Below are positions 7,717-14,963 of a stretch of DNA of 24,254 nucleotides, piece by piece. Position 1 is the stretch's first letter. Every line of letters begins with the position of its first letter. The notes under the pieces are model-generated. The model was not told the DNA's origin, ran no database searches, and saw only the letters and a list, made by a program, of their open reading frames with translations. The position numbers and the translations under genes are program-made. Origin of the DNA: a virus; the IMG/VR virus record IMGVR_UViG_3300020192_000213, positions 1 to 24,254 of that record; one strand, 5' to 3'.

Positions 7717-8805
7717 CTATGGTGGGGGTGGGTCGTCATCTTCTTCGGGTTCAATCAAGCAACACTTCGTGATGATTCGTTGGTTGGCGAACGCCTGTCG
7801 CTCCTGGGCGTCTTCCAAGTCTTCTTCCAAGTCATCCTTCTCGTTTTCCATGTCAGAGAGCGAGCCTTCAAGATCACTGACCGCAGCAAGGTAGGCGTTA
7901 TTGGCCGCGTTCTCCGCTGCCTCGTAGGCGGCGTGAGCGGCGTCCTCTTCCTCCGGCGTCGTGGCGGCGGCGAGTGCTGACTCCAGGGCAGCGGCCGCGG
8001 AGTCGAGTGCGGCTTCAAGGTTAGCGTTTGCCGATTCAAGGGCGGCAATGTCTTCCTCCAAGTCAGCGATCCTCTCTGTCGTGTCCGCAATGAAGTCGGT
8101 GAAGTCGTCGCCGATACCCGCGCACGACAACCGCAACCGGAAGATGTGGTAGTCCCTCTTGAACAACATCCCGTTGTTACCCGATGTGTCCGTCTCCATC
8201 TGGCCTACCGTTCCATCACAGAGCGCCACGACCGCGGGGTCCTCGCTGTCGTTTCCTGTCCCGATCGCCCCGCCGGCCACGACCGTTGTTGCCTCCGTCT
8301 CAATGACGACACGGTACAACAACCAGTTCATAAACTTGAAGCCGGGAGGCCCGAGCACACCGAGGCTATTGACATACGCGCCGTAGTCGAAGTAGCACCA
8401 ATCAATCATTTCGCCACCCCAGTAGGGCGAACGATAGTCGCAAGGAGCTTCAAATTCGATGATGGTGTACGGCGTCCCGAATGGGCAGGGGAACAGTTCC
8501 GAGGGGTCGCAATCGGGTTCGTCGTCTTCGCAGTCACACCACGCTTGGCCAAGCTTGCCTAGAATCTCACCGATGATGCTTTCTTTCCATGTCTCAGGAA
8601 TCTCATCAAAGGTGATGTCTGGGCACGTCTGCTTGAGCTTGTCGTGGACAGCACGGATGTCGCCCTTGCCCCACCGGTACTCCGGTGGAACGTGAGGGAT
8701 CGTGGAGACTGGATCGCAGTCTGTGTCTTCGGGTGGGTCCTCCAAGATGCCGTTGACGGCATCAAGGAGGCTGTTCCATTCTTCTCGTCGGTAGCCACTA
8801 GCCAT
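7717..8805 (-). CDS. Unknown protein with Cys-rich N-terminal half and long coiled coil
   Basis: The product is 362 residues. Residues 1 to about 230 form a globular region with many Cys and aromatic residues (for example WCDCEDDEPDCDP and WCYFDYGAYVNSLG). From about 235 to 345 the sequence is an Ala/Glu/Leu-rich coiled coil (RIADLEEDIAALESANANLE and similar heptads), followed by KCCL, an acidic run and five Pro at the C-terminus. That architecture, a head plus a long coiled coil, would suit a virion appendage or a scaffold, yet the gene lies downstream of replication genes on the other strand from the tail operon. Its start overlaps the exonuclease stop by 8 nt. The function is not known. 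Confidence 0.6.
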   Translation of the reverse strand: MASGYRREEWNSLLDAVNGILEDPPEDTDCDPVSTIPHVPPEYRWGKGDIRAVHDKLKQTCPDITFDEIPETWKESIIGEILGKLGQAWCDCEDDEPDCDPSELFPCPFGTPYTIIEFEAPCDYRSPYWGGEMIDWCYFDYGAYVNSLGVLGPPGFKFMNWLLYRVVIETEATTVVAGGAIGTGNDSEDPAVVALCDGTVGQMETDTSGNNGMLFKRDYHIFRLRLSCAGIGDDFTDFIADTTERIADLEEDIAALESANANLEAALDSAAAALESALAAATTPEEEDAAHAAYEAAENAANNAYLAAVSDLEGSLSDMENEKDDLEEDLEDAQERQAFANQRIITKCCLIEPEEDDDPPPP

Positions 8806-9424
8806 TGAGCATGTCCAACTTCAAGAGGGCACGATAGACTTCGGCCTCCGTGTAGCAGTCCTGGAGGGCGTCGTGCGCCGTGGGATTCGTAATGTGGAAG
8901 TGCTCACACAGATCACGAAGGCGGACTCGCTTGAACGGAATCCGTTCACCGGCGTAGAACGCACGATCGTTGATCGCGAGGGCATACGACATGGCATCCC
9001 GCGCGTGAGCGTGGAAGATGCGGTGTGTCAACTCGTGGCCGATCCACGCCTTCAGGAAACCGTTCTCGAAGGAGTAGTTGTGCGCCAGTGGGCACAGCAC
9101 CATCGACTTGGGTAGATCGAACTTCTCGAACCATTCGAGGAACAAGTCCTCCACCTCCTTCTGTGGAAGAGCGTTGGCCATCAACCAGTCGAGGCTGAAG
9201 CCGTGGACCCGCATGGCATCCTTCGTGGCTCTGTCCGGATTCTTCGGCTGGATGAACCGATTGAAGGGTGTGACCCCTTCCATCGGTTGCAGATTCCCGT
9301 CGAGCGGGACGGCGGCGAACTGGATCGGATCATGGTAGAACGGATCGAGACCCGTGGTCTCGAAGTCGATCGCACACATGATCGAGCCGTTCAGATGTGG
9401 CATCTGCTTGTACAGCTTAATCAT
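8798..9424 (-). CDS. DnaQ-like 3'-5' exonuclease (DEDDh type)
   Basis: The product is 208 residues. ExoI is IDFETTGLD with Asp20 and Glu22. ExoII is AHNYSFENGFL (residues 114-124). ExoIII is AHDALQDCYTEAEVY with His184 and Asp189, which makes it the DEDDh subtype. In ExoII the usual Asp (HNxxFD) is replaced by Glu120. DnaQ-family enzymes remove nucleotides from 3' ends as proofreading subunits or in repair and DNA recycling. The phage polymerase has its own exonuclease domain, so this stand-alone enzyme probably serves another role. The start codon shares one base with the stop of the kinase gene (TAATG). A later start at Met8 or Met16 is possible but would still keep ExoI. Confidence 0.85.
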   Translation of the reverse strand: MIKLYKQMPHLNGSIMCAIDFETTGLDPFYHDPIQFAAVPLDGNLQPMEGVTPFNRFIQPKNPDRATKDAMRVHGFSLDWLMANALPQKEVEDLFLEWFEKFDLPKSMVLCPLAHNYSFENGFLKAWIGHELTHRIFHAHARDAMSYALAINDRAFYAGERIPFKRVRLRDLCEHFHITNPTAHDALQDCYTEAEVYRALLKLDMLNG

Positions 9425-10068
9425 TAGGCCGCCACCCCGGCCGGGAGGACTTCGACGGCGAGAGCCTCTTGCTTCTGCCTCTCAGACTGCCGGTACCATG
9501 ACTTCAGCCCCAATGCGGCATCTGCCATGTGTCTCGCGTCGTAGCGAAGATGCTCGATGTCCCCGGACTCACCAAGGACGAGGTCCCAATCGGTGAAGCC
9601 GAGTAGCGCCTTGTCCGCCACCGTGTTCCGCGGACCGTAGCCCGGGCGGACGATCTTGATGAGCTTGCCGCCCGCCGCTCGGATGGCTTCCACCTCGTTC
9701 GGGAAGCGGACATCCGGGATCACGAGCACCTCGCACTGGTGATCCGTCTTCAGCACGTAGTCGATCCACGTGTTCTGGTAGACGTTCTGCCGCACGGCCG
9801 GCGTACCCATCGCAACCCAGATTTCAACAGGCGTCATGCCTAGGGCTTCAATGACTACATCTCGTAGGTGCTCGTTCGCCTTGTCGTCGTAAAACTCCAT
9901 GTCTTGGAGTCCGGCCCAACCGTAAAGCTCGTGGCAAACCTGTTTGAGCTTCTTAGCGAACGGAATCTTCTTGGCGGTGCCTTCCCTGGCAATTACCTGT
10001 GCTACCAAAGCGTTGGCGAAGGTGTCCTTACCTGTTCGCGAATAGTGGCCTAGTCCGATGACTTGCAT
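9424..10068 (-). CDS. Deoxynucleoside monophosphate kinase-like P-loop protein
   Basis: The product is 214 residues. A P-loop GHYSRTGKDT spans residues 7-16. The segment VLVIPDVRFPNEVEAIRAAGG is the characteristic central motif of phage dNMP kinases of the T4 gene 1 type, which convert dNMPs to dNDPs with ATP in the cytoplasm. The family supplies dNTP precursors for phage replication, in keeping with the adjacent primase-helicase and exonuclease. A good ribosome site (GAGAGGGGA) precedes the ATG by about 6 nt. The gene overlaps the end of the primase-helicase gene by 19 nt. Substrate bases cannot be told from sequence. Confidence 0.85.
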   Translation of the reverse strand: MQVIGLGHYSRTGKDTFANALVAQVIAREGTAKKIPFAKKLKQVCHELYGWAGLQDMEFYDDKANEHLRDVVIEALGMTPVEIWVAMGTPAVRQNVYQNTWIDYVLKTDHQCEVLVIPDVRFPNEVEAIRAAGGKLIKIVRPGYGPRNTVADKALLGFTDWDLVLGESGDIEHLRYDARHMADAALGLKSWYRQSERQKQEALAVEVLPAGVAA

Positions 10069-12863
10069 TCATTCCCCTCTCGTTTGATACGGTTGTTAAG
10101 GATGTAGTACGGAGCAGCGTCGGGGTTGCCCGGCGTCTTGCCCCACACGGCGTTGATGATGTAGGTGCGGTTCGCATTCCCGGTCCCCGACTGGAACGTC
10201 GCCGGGAGTTCCTTGCTGACACGCCCACGACTCCAGTTACCCTTCTCTTCATTAGGCAACCAAGCAACGAACTTCTCGAAGAACTCCGAGTACGCAATCA
10301 ACTCACCAGGTGCGGATGAAATCTCCTCCGCGATGAACGACTCCAGGAAGCTCTTGTTCCGTTGGGCGGATGCTTCCTTGAACTGTGTCTCGACGATGGG
10401 CACCCGCAAACGACCGGTGGCCGGTGGCAGCGTGAGGTCGAGCAGGGTCCGCATGAAGTGCGGAGCCTCTTCTTCAAGCCGCTTGAACAACACAGTCTTC
10501 GGGACTTCCGTTCCTTCCGGCAGGGCGGGCACGAAGATCATCGTGATGCGGGTGTCGCCCTCCTGGATCAAGCAGGCGTTCTCCTCGTTGGAGCATTGAA
10601 TCCAATGCGTGAGGTTGTCGGCCATGTAGCTGTTCTGCCGCATCTTGCGGATCGACAACCGCGGACTCGTGACTGCCGCCTTGATCTTCGCGAGCGCCCC
10701 TGGCGTCTTCGAGATGTTCTTCTCTTCCACGACGCAGAGGATGGCCCCTTCGAGTTCACCATTGAAGTCGGACTGACTGGTCAACGCGCGATCGGCCATG
10801 ACGACACCACCCGTGACCAACAACGAGAACGCCTCGTGGATGATCGACTTGCCGGAGTTCTCAGGACCAAACAAGAACAGGTAGGGCGTCTTCTCTTTCG
10901 GCTCGCGGAGGATCACAGCGAAGATCGAGCGGAGATAATCACCGCCGGTCCGGATGCCATACGTGATCGCCCAGTCCAAGTCCTTCAGGTACTTGGTCAG
11001 ATCGGAGCCGATGTGATTCAGTACCAGGTCCCAGTGTGGATGCCGCGAGGTCTCAGCGTCGTCTGAGATGGACTCACTTCGCGGAGCCGGCGGGTACTTG
11101 TATTGAGGTGCGTTCAAGTTCCAATGCCTCCCTCTCGGGTATTCAGGTTGAAAGGGTTCGCTCACGAGCTTCCAAGAGTTCCGCTCGTATCGACCCATGA
11201 TCTGTTCAGCTTCCGGCTTCGCATGTCCGAGGTCCTGGAGGACCGTCTTCACACTCCCCGCCATGCGGCGACCCCACTCCCCATCCAGTTTCTTGACGGC
11301 CCAACCAGCCGAGTGACTATCAGGAGTCTCAAGGCACCGGATGAGGGCGTCGTAGTCGCTGACTTCGAGCTTTTCCGGTTGAGCCGCGATTTCAAAAACC
11401 TGCGTCCACATTCCCTTCTTGTCGGAGTTGTTCCAGTTGCCGACATCCTGGTCCTTCATCACGGCGTCGTCGTGCTTCTCCTTGGGAATCTCCATCGCGA
11501 TCTGTCCATCCTTGGAGCGATCAATGATCGTCTTGCGATCCTTGATGTGGTCGGGGAGCGTCATCTCGAAGTTGGGCTTCAGTAGCTTCACGACCTCGGC
11601 CGCCTTCTCGGCGTTGTCGAACTCGTAGCCGCCCTTCTTCATCTTGCGGCCACCTAGAGCGCGGGCCGCCATTTCCAAGCTGGGCTTGACGTTGAACCAG
11701 CAGGTTGTTCGCCCCTGGTTGTCCTGCTCCCAAGCCGCGGCCTCAGTGATCTTGCCGCCGGAACCGAAGCGGTAAATCTTCCAACCGCCGTTGTCGGTGG
11801 GGAATGCAAAGCAGTTCGCTTCGCCAAGTTCCGTACCTCGCGACTTCGTGTCATACACTCCTTGGATTTCAAACTCTTCCTCGTTACCGGCGGCCGTCGT
11901 GTACCGGAGCGTCTTCTGCTCGAAGACTTTCTGGAACCCCGTGGTGTGCGTTTGCAGGAGGTGATGGTCGGTAACCCAGTGGCAGGCAATGCCGAGCTTC
12001 TGGATGTACTCGATGATCGCGAGATGCTTACCGTCCCGCTTCACTTGACGGTGCGCGGATGCAAGCTGGTTGAAGATGTCCTCCTCCTCTTCACCCATGT
12101 CGTTCACGAGTACCTTCGGCCGCTTGCGTTCGACGACTGGGAGATGGTTCCGCCAGTCATCCATCAACTGGTCAGCCTTGAACAACTCACCGGTCTTCTC
12201 CAGCTTCAGACCATCCGTGCCGGCACTCTTACGGTGCCAAATCCACATGTTGCCACCGCAGCCGTCGATGGTGGATTGGAAGTCAAAGCCGGCATCGCGG
12301 CTCATCACTTCCAACACGCACCTCGCGAGCGCGGCGTGCTCAGTGTGGTTGTCGGTGTCGAAGGCTGGATCGTCCTCGAAGAGGACGTAAAGATGCACGC
12401 CGCCGCCGCTCGTTGACAGTCGGACAGTTGCGTAGGGGAGACCCCTCGCCGCGGCTTTCACCCGATCCATCTCGGCCTTGGTGAGGCCCACGGCGTGGTC
12501 GGTGAGGGAGTCGAAGTCGAAGCCCACCCAGCGGGACCGCCGTGCCACCCAGTCCCAGCCCGTACAACCGATACCATCGGCATGTAGGTCGAGCGGATAC
12601 CGCATCTCGAAGTCGCGGAACTCAGGATCGGAGTCGGCCTTCTTCGGACAGCGGAAGGAGAACCACTGGTCAATGCCGTCCGTGTAGGTGGAACGCTTAC
12701 CAGCCACGGGTTCGCCCTTACCGGCGGCCACGTTGACCTGCGTCTCCATGTTGCACCCGTACTTCAAGTACAGGTCGATCAGGTCAGGTCCTTTGTGGCT
12801 CGCCTTGCGGGCCGTCAGGAAGCTGACGATTGCTTGTGTTGCTGTTACTTTCGCGGGGACCAT
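10050..12863 (-). CDS. Primase-polymerase / SF3-type helicase fusion
   Basis: The product is 937 residues. The N-terminal part has the archaeo-eukaryotic primase pattern: an opening DLIDLYLKYGCN, the metal-binding pair Asp116/Asp118 in VGFDFDS, and the nucleotide-binding SGGGVHLY with His157. A third acidic motif is probably near 194-200. The C-terminal part is a helicase: Walker A GPENSGKS (666-673), Walker B ILCVVEE (708-714) and a sensor Asn759 in QCSNEEN, the arrangement of superfamily 3 / D5-like phage helicases. A primase-polymerase joined to such a helicase resembles the NrS-1 phage enzyme, which primes and unwinds at the fork. The 300-residue middle is unassigned. It is the first gene of the leftward operon, with GAGGA about 11 nt before the ATG and a mirrored promoter element further upstream. 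Confidence 0.87.
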   Translation of the reverse strand: MVPAKVTATQAIVSFLTARKASHKGPDLIDLYLKYGCNMETQVNVAAGKGEPVAGKRSTYTDGIDQWFSFRCPKKADSDPEFRDFEMRYPLDLHADGIGCTGWDWVARRSRWVGFDFDSLTDHAVGLTKAEMDRVKAAARGLPYATVRLSTSGGGVHLYVLFEDDPAFDTDNHTEHAALARCVLEVMSRDAGFDFQSTIDGCGGNMWIWHRKSAGTDGLKLEKTGELFKADQLMDDWRNHLPVVERKRPKVLVNDMGEEEEDIFNQLASAHRQVKRDGKHLAIIEYIQKLGIACHWVTDHHLLQTHTTGFQKVFEQKTLRYTTAAGNEEEFEIQGVYDTKSRGTELGEANCFAFPTDNGGWKIYRFGSGGKITEAAAWEQDNQGRTTCWFNVKPSLEMAARALGGRKMKKGGYEFDNAEKAAEVVKLLKPNFEMTLPDHIKDRKTIIDRSKDGQIAMEIPKEKHDDAVMKDQDVGNWNNSDKKGMWTQVFEIAAQPEKLEVSDYDALIRCLETPDSHSAGWAVKKLDGEWGRRMAGSVKTVLQDLGHAKPEAEQIMGRYERNSWKLVSEPFQPEYPRGRHWNLNAPQYKYPPAPRSESISDDAETSRHPHWDLVLNHIGSDLTKYLKDLDWAITYGIRTGGDYLRSIFAVILREPKEKTPYLFLFGPENSGKSIIHEAFSLLVTGGVVMADRALTSQSDFNGELEGAILCVVEEKNISKTPGALAKIKAAVTSPRLSIRKMRQNSYMADNLTHWIQCSNEENACLIQEGDTRITMIFVPALPEGTEVPKTVLFKRLEEEAPHFMRTLLDLTLPPATGRLRVPIVETQFKEASAQRNKSFLESFIAEEISSAPGELIAYSEFFEKFVAWLPNEEKGNWSRGRVSKELPATFQSGTGNANRTYIINAVWGKTPGNPDAAPYYILNNRIKREGNECKSSD

Positions 12864-12899
12864 GCGGCTGCGTTCCTCGGTGAGCAGTTTCTAGGGCAT

Positions 12900-12957
12900 A
12901 CTTATCATGTCCCGATTCGATCCCCGTACCCGGACGCGCCGAGAAGATTTCCGAAGT
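12900..12957 (-). promoter_or_regulatory. Left copy of mirrored 58-nt element: candidate promoter for primase-helicase operon
   Basis: Read on the - strand, this element ends in CGGGACATGATAAGT (12914 down to 12900), an exact match to the right-hand copy. Its upstream half shares ACTT, AAATCTT and TCCGG in the same order and spacing as the other copy. GATAAG resembles a -10 box (ATAA in common with TATAAT). A transcript starting about 7 nt later would carry a leader of roughly 30 nt with GAGGA before the primase start. No clear -35 box is conserved, so an activator site or a phage-specific promoter are alternatives. Confidence 0.6.
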
Positions 12958-13140
12958 TGGTAGGCCCCTACAATCCCACCTTTTCCGTAACGTGTTATCC
13001 TGTTAGGGTTTACCATATTAGTTATCTAGGTAGGTAGGTAGGTAGAAAGCTTGAAGAATCATATAGAAGTGTGTTACCAGTTACCTATCACTGCGATGTG
13101 GGCACACTTAACTGGATACCTACCTAACTACTAGCAAGAA
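12958..13140. other. AT-richer core between divergent operons: candidate replication origin
   Basis: No gene is visible in this 183-nt stretch. It is poorer in GC than the flanking genes. It contains a (TAGG)4 tandem repeat, its 9-nt inverse ACCTACCTA at 13118-13126, and four short GTTAYC words in one direction at 12994, 13021, 13073 and 13080. The two mirrored elements close it on both sides. Its position beside the primase-helicase gene and at the only divergent strand switch fits an origin, but this is inference; no known initiator site is recognised. Confidence 0.4.
13027..13045. repeat. (TAGG)4 tandem repeat
   Basis: Four perfect TAGG units followed by TAG. The inverse arm ACCTACCTA at 13118-13126 could pair with it across about 70 nt. 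Confidence 0.9.
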
Positions 13141-13198
13141 ACTTTCGTAAATCTTTGCGATGCTCCGGATTCTTGCACTGGAACGGGACATGATAAGT
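13141..13198 (+). promoter_or_regulatory. Right copy of mirrored 58-nt element: candidate promoter for parB-like operon
   Basis: It ends in CGGGACATGATAAGT at 13184-13198, identical to the left copy in reverse. The -10-like GATAAG is at 13192-13197, so transcription would begin near 13203-13205, which is the parB-like ATG at 13204. No Shine-Dalgarno sequence lies before that codon, which agrees with a leaderless mRNA. The -35 region is not recognisable; the conserved upstream half (AAATCTT, TCCGG) may bind a regulator. Confidence 0.6.
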
Positions 13199-13203
13199 GT
13201 GTA

Positions 13204-14106
13204 ATGGAAATCGTCGCCACACTTGATCTCGACCAACTTCTCGAACCGAAGTACATCCTCCGCGAACTGAATCGACAGTCCGCCGAGTATCTGGAACTCC
13301 GAGATGGGATTCGCGAACTGGGCCTGACGAACTGCGGGTGCGCTCGCTACACGGAGGACCCGGACAAGTTCGAGATCGTAGACGGGTGGTTTCGATTCAA
13401 TGCGATCAAGGACCTCGGCCACAAGTCGATGCCCTTCATCCTGCAACATCTCACAGACTCGCAAGCACTGGCTAAGCAGGTCTCGGCTCAGGCACACCGC
13501 CCAGAGACGACGCCCGTTCAGATGGCCAGACACTTGAAGCTGTTGCAACTCCACTCGCCGGAGATGCGGTTGAGTGACCTGGCGGCTTCCATCCAGAAGT
13601 CGCCCGACTGGGTGTCACGGACGCTCGGACTGTTGAACCTCCTCCCTGGAATCCAGGAGTTGGTTGACGGCGACAGGATGGCCACGCTCAACGCCTACAT
13701 GCTCGCCAAGCTGCCCCCGTCGTGGCAAGGGAACTACATCGAGCACGCGAAGCACATGAACACCAGGGAGTTCAGCGCCCTGATGCGAACGGTGCTAAGA
13801 GACATGCGACTCGATCACCGTGCCGGACGCTTGAAGGCCAAGTTCAAATCCTTCGAGGCCATCCCGCACTTACGGACAGTCAACGAAATCTTAGCGGAGC
13901 TTGCAAGTAGCGAGGCGGCTAACACTGAGGTTAATCGGAAGCGAGACCCAAGAGATGCCTGGGACGCCGCCCTGAAGTGGGTCCTGCATCTGGATGACAA
14001 GAGCAAAGAGAAGCAGCGTCGGTTAGCTGAAGACCGTAACCAAAAACACGAGATCGAAAGGAAAGCCTATGTCGAAGCGATTGACTCAGTAGTCCCAGAC
14101 CCTTAA
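13204..14106 (+). CDS. ParB-like protein (ParB N-terminal fold plus HTH)
   Basis: The product is 300 residues. Residues 1-80 have the ParB/sulfiredoxin-like pattern: an opening beta strand with LDLDQL, then a helix (AEYLELRDGIRELGL), then FEIVDGWFRFNAIKDLG, where G-W-F-R (61-64) sits at the usual GERR nucleotide box. Residues 120-150 (MRLSDLAASIQKSPDWVSRT) form a helix-turn-helix. The C-terminal third is charged and helical. Family members bind DNA and, in true ParB, CTP. There is no ParA gene nearby, so plasmid-type partition is unlikely; a role in transcription, replication or DNA organisation is more probable. It is the first gene of the rightward operon and could bind the adjacent mirrored elements. 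The start is supported by the fold beginning at once. Confidence 0.75.
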   Translation: MEIVATLDLDQLLEPKYILRELNRQSAEYLELRDGIRELGLTNCGCARYTEDPDKFEIVDGWFRFNAIKDLGHKSMPFILQHLTDSQALAKQVSAQAHRPETTPVQMARHLKLLQLHSPEMRLSDLAASIQKSPDWVSRTLGLLNLLPGIQELVDGDRMATLNAYMLAKLPPSWQGNYIEHAKHMNTREFSALMRTVLRDMRLDHRAGRLKAKFKSFEAIPHLRTVNEILAELASSEAANTEVNRKRDPRDAWDAALKWVLHLDDKSKEKQRRLAEDRNQKHEIERKAYVEAIDSVVPDP

Positions 14107-14143
14107 CCCCGTTTCTTTTTTCTGTTTCTTTCTTGAGGTAGTA

Positions 14144-14887
14144 ATGTCTGACAACTCGTTAATGACTCTTGGCAACCGTCTTCCGTCCACGCAACTCGGT
14201 GGGGATGAGATTTACGGTGATCTCGCCAAGGGTTCGGATTTCTTGGGCCGTTTGCAATTGTTCACGAAGGGCAACGCCATCAACCGCCGGTTGATCGCCC
14301 CTGGTGAATACGGCATTCCGGTGTCGGAGGATGAAGTCATCGTTCTCGGTGACAGTGTCGATGTCATGCCGCTTGCTCGTCGCCCCAAAGCGATCGACAT
14401 GAGCGACAAGGACGCGATCATCACGAACTACGACGCCCACTCGGAAGTCTTCAAGGGCATCGCCGCGCGATCTGGAGAGCAAGACTCCGGGTGCATGTAC
14501 GGTATCTCGTTCCTCGTGATCGAGCGCACCACCGGCCGCTTCCTGGAGTTCTTCGCTGGTACCAAGACCGCCCGCACCGAAGCGGGGAAGATTTTCGGCT
14601 TCTTGCCAATCAACCAGGAGGCGATCGACGCCTTGGCCGCACGAGGCCAGGACGTGTCCAAGTTGGAGCCGCATGGCCCGCTTGCGATGACGCTGAAGGT
14701 CCGATTGATCGAGAAGGGTTCTTTCTCGTGGCACGGCCCCGTGGTCCTGAAGTGCTCGACTCCGTTCCTGAACCTCCCCACGGAGGAGAAGGCCATCGCG
14801 GAGATCGAGAAGTTCTTGACCGTCAAGGACGAAGGCGTCGAGAAGGTCGAAGAGCCGGCGAATAAGAAGAGCAAACGCTCTCGGTAA
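14144..14887 (+). CDS. Conserved phage protein, possible ssDNA-binding protein
   Basis: The product is 247 residues. GAGG lies 5 nt before the ATG. The sequence is globular with motifs such as FLGRLQLFTKG, EYGIPVSEDEVIVLGDSVDV, DSGCMYGISFLVIERTTGRFLEFFAG and HGPLAMTLKVRLIEKG. The last 35 residues are charged, moving from acidic to a basic end (NKKSKRSR). I believe I have seen similar proteins in other phage replication modules, but I know of no established function. Position between parB-like and helicase genes and the flexible charged tail make an ssDNA-binding role conceivable. That is inference only; no OB-fold motif can be proved by eye. Confidence 0.6.
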   Translation: MSDNSLMTLGNRLPSTQLGGDEIYGDLAKGSDFLGRLQLFTKGNAINRRLIAPGEYGIPVSEDEVIVLGDSVDVMPLARRPKAIDMSDKDAIITNYDAHSEVFKGIAARSGEQDSGCMYGISFLVIERTTGRFLEFFAGTKTARTEAGKIFGFLPINQEAIDALAARGQDVSKLEPHGPLAMTLKVRLIEKGSFSWHGPVVLKCSTPFLNLPTEEKAIAEIEKFLTVKDEGVEKVEEPANKKSKRSR

Positions 14888-14915
14888 TTGAACAGTCGCC
14901 GGTGTTGAGTGTAAT
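14888..14915 (+). promoter_or_regulatory. Possible sigma70-type promoter
   Basis: TTGAAC (14888-14893, 4 of 6 to consensus) and TGTAAT (14910-14915, 5 of 6) are 16 nt apart, directly after the preceding stop codon. Transcription would start near 14922, before the hairpin at 14930. It is a weak call by eye. Confidence 0.3.
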
Positions 14916-14929
14916 AACTAAGGACGAGC

Positions 14930-14956
14930 AGCCGGGCGGTCAACCCGCCCGGCTTT
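14930..14956 (+). terminator. GC-rich hairpin, terminator or attenuator
   Basis: Arms A-GCCGGGCGG (14930-14939) and CCGCCCGGC-T (14945-14954) enclose a 5-nt loop and are followed by only three T. The stem is very stable but the T run is short, so termination may be partial. It ends 8 nt before the start codon of the next gene, where it could also affect translation. Confidence 0.6.
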
Positions 14957-14963
14957 CAAACCA

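Noticed and set aside
7261-7980. Open frame of 239 codons on the + strand
   Set aside because: It is antisense to three overlapping - strand genes with better composition, ribosome sites and a clear operon layout.
13027-13126. CRISPR array or telomere-like repeat
   Set aside because: The TAGG units are contiguous with no spacers and there is only one short tract and one inverse arm.
13171-13197. TTGCAC as a -35 box of the right-hand promoter
   Set aside because: The spacing to GATAAG is only 15 nt and the hexamer is not kept in the mirrored left copy.
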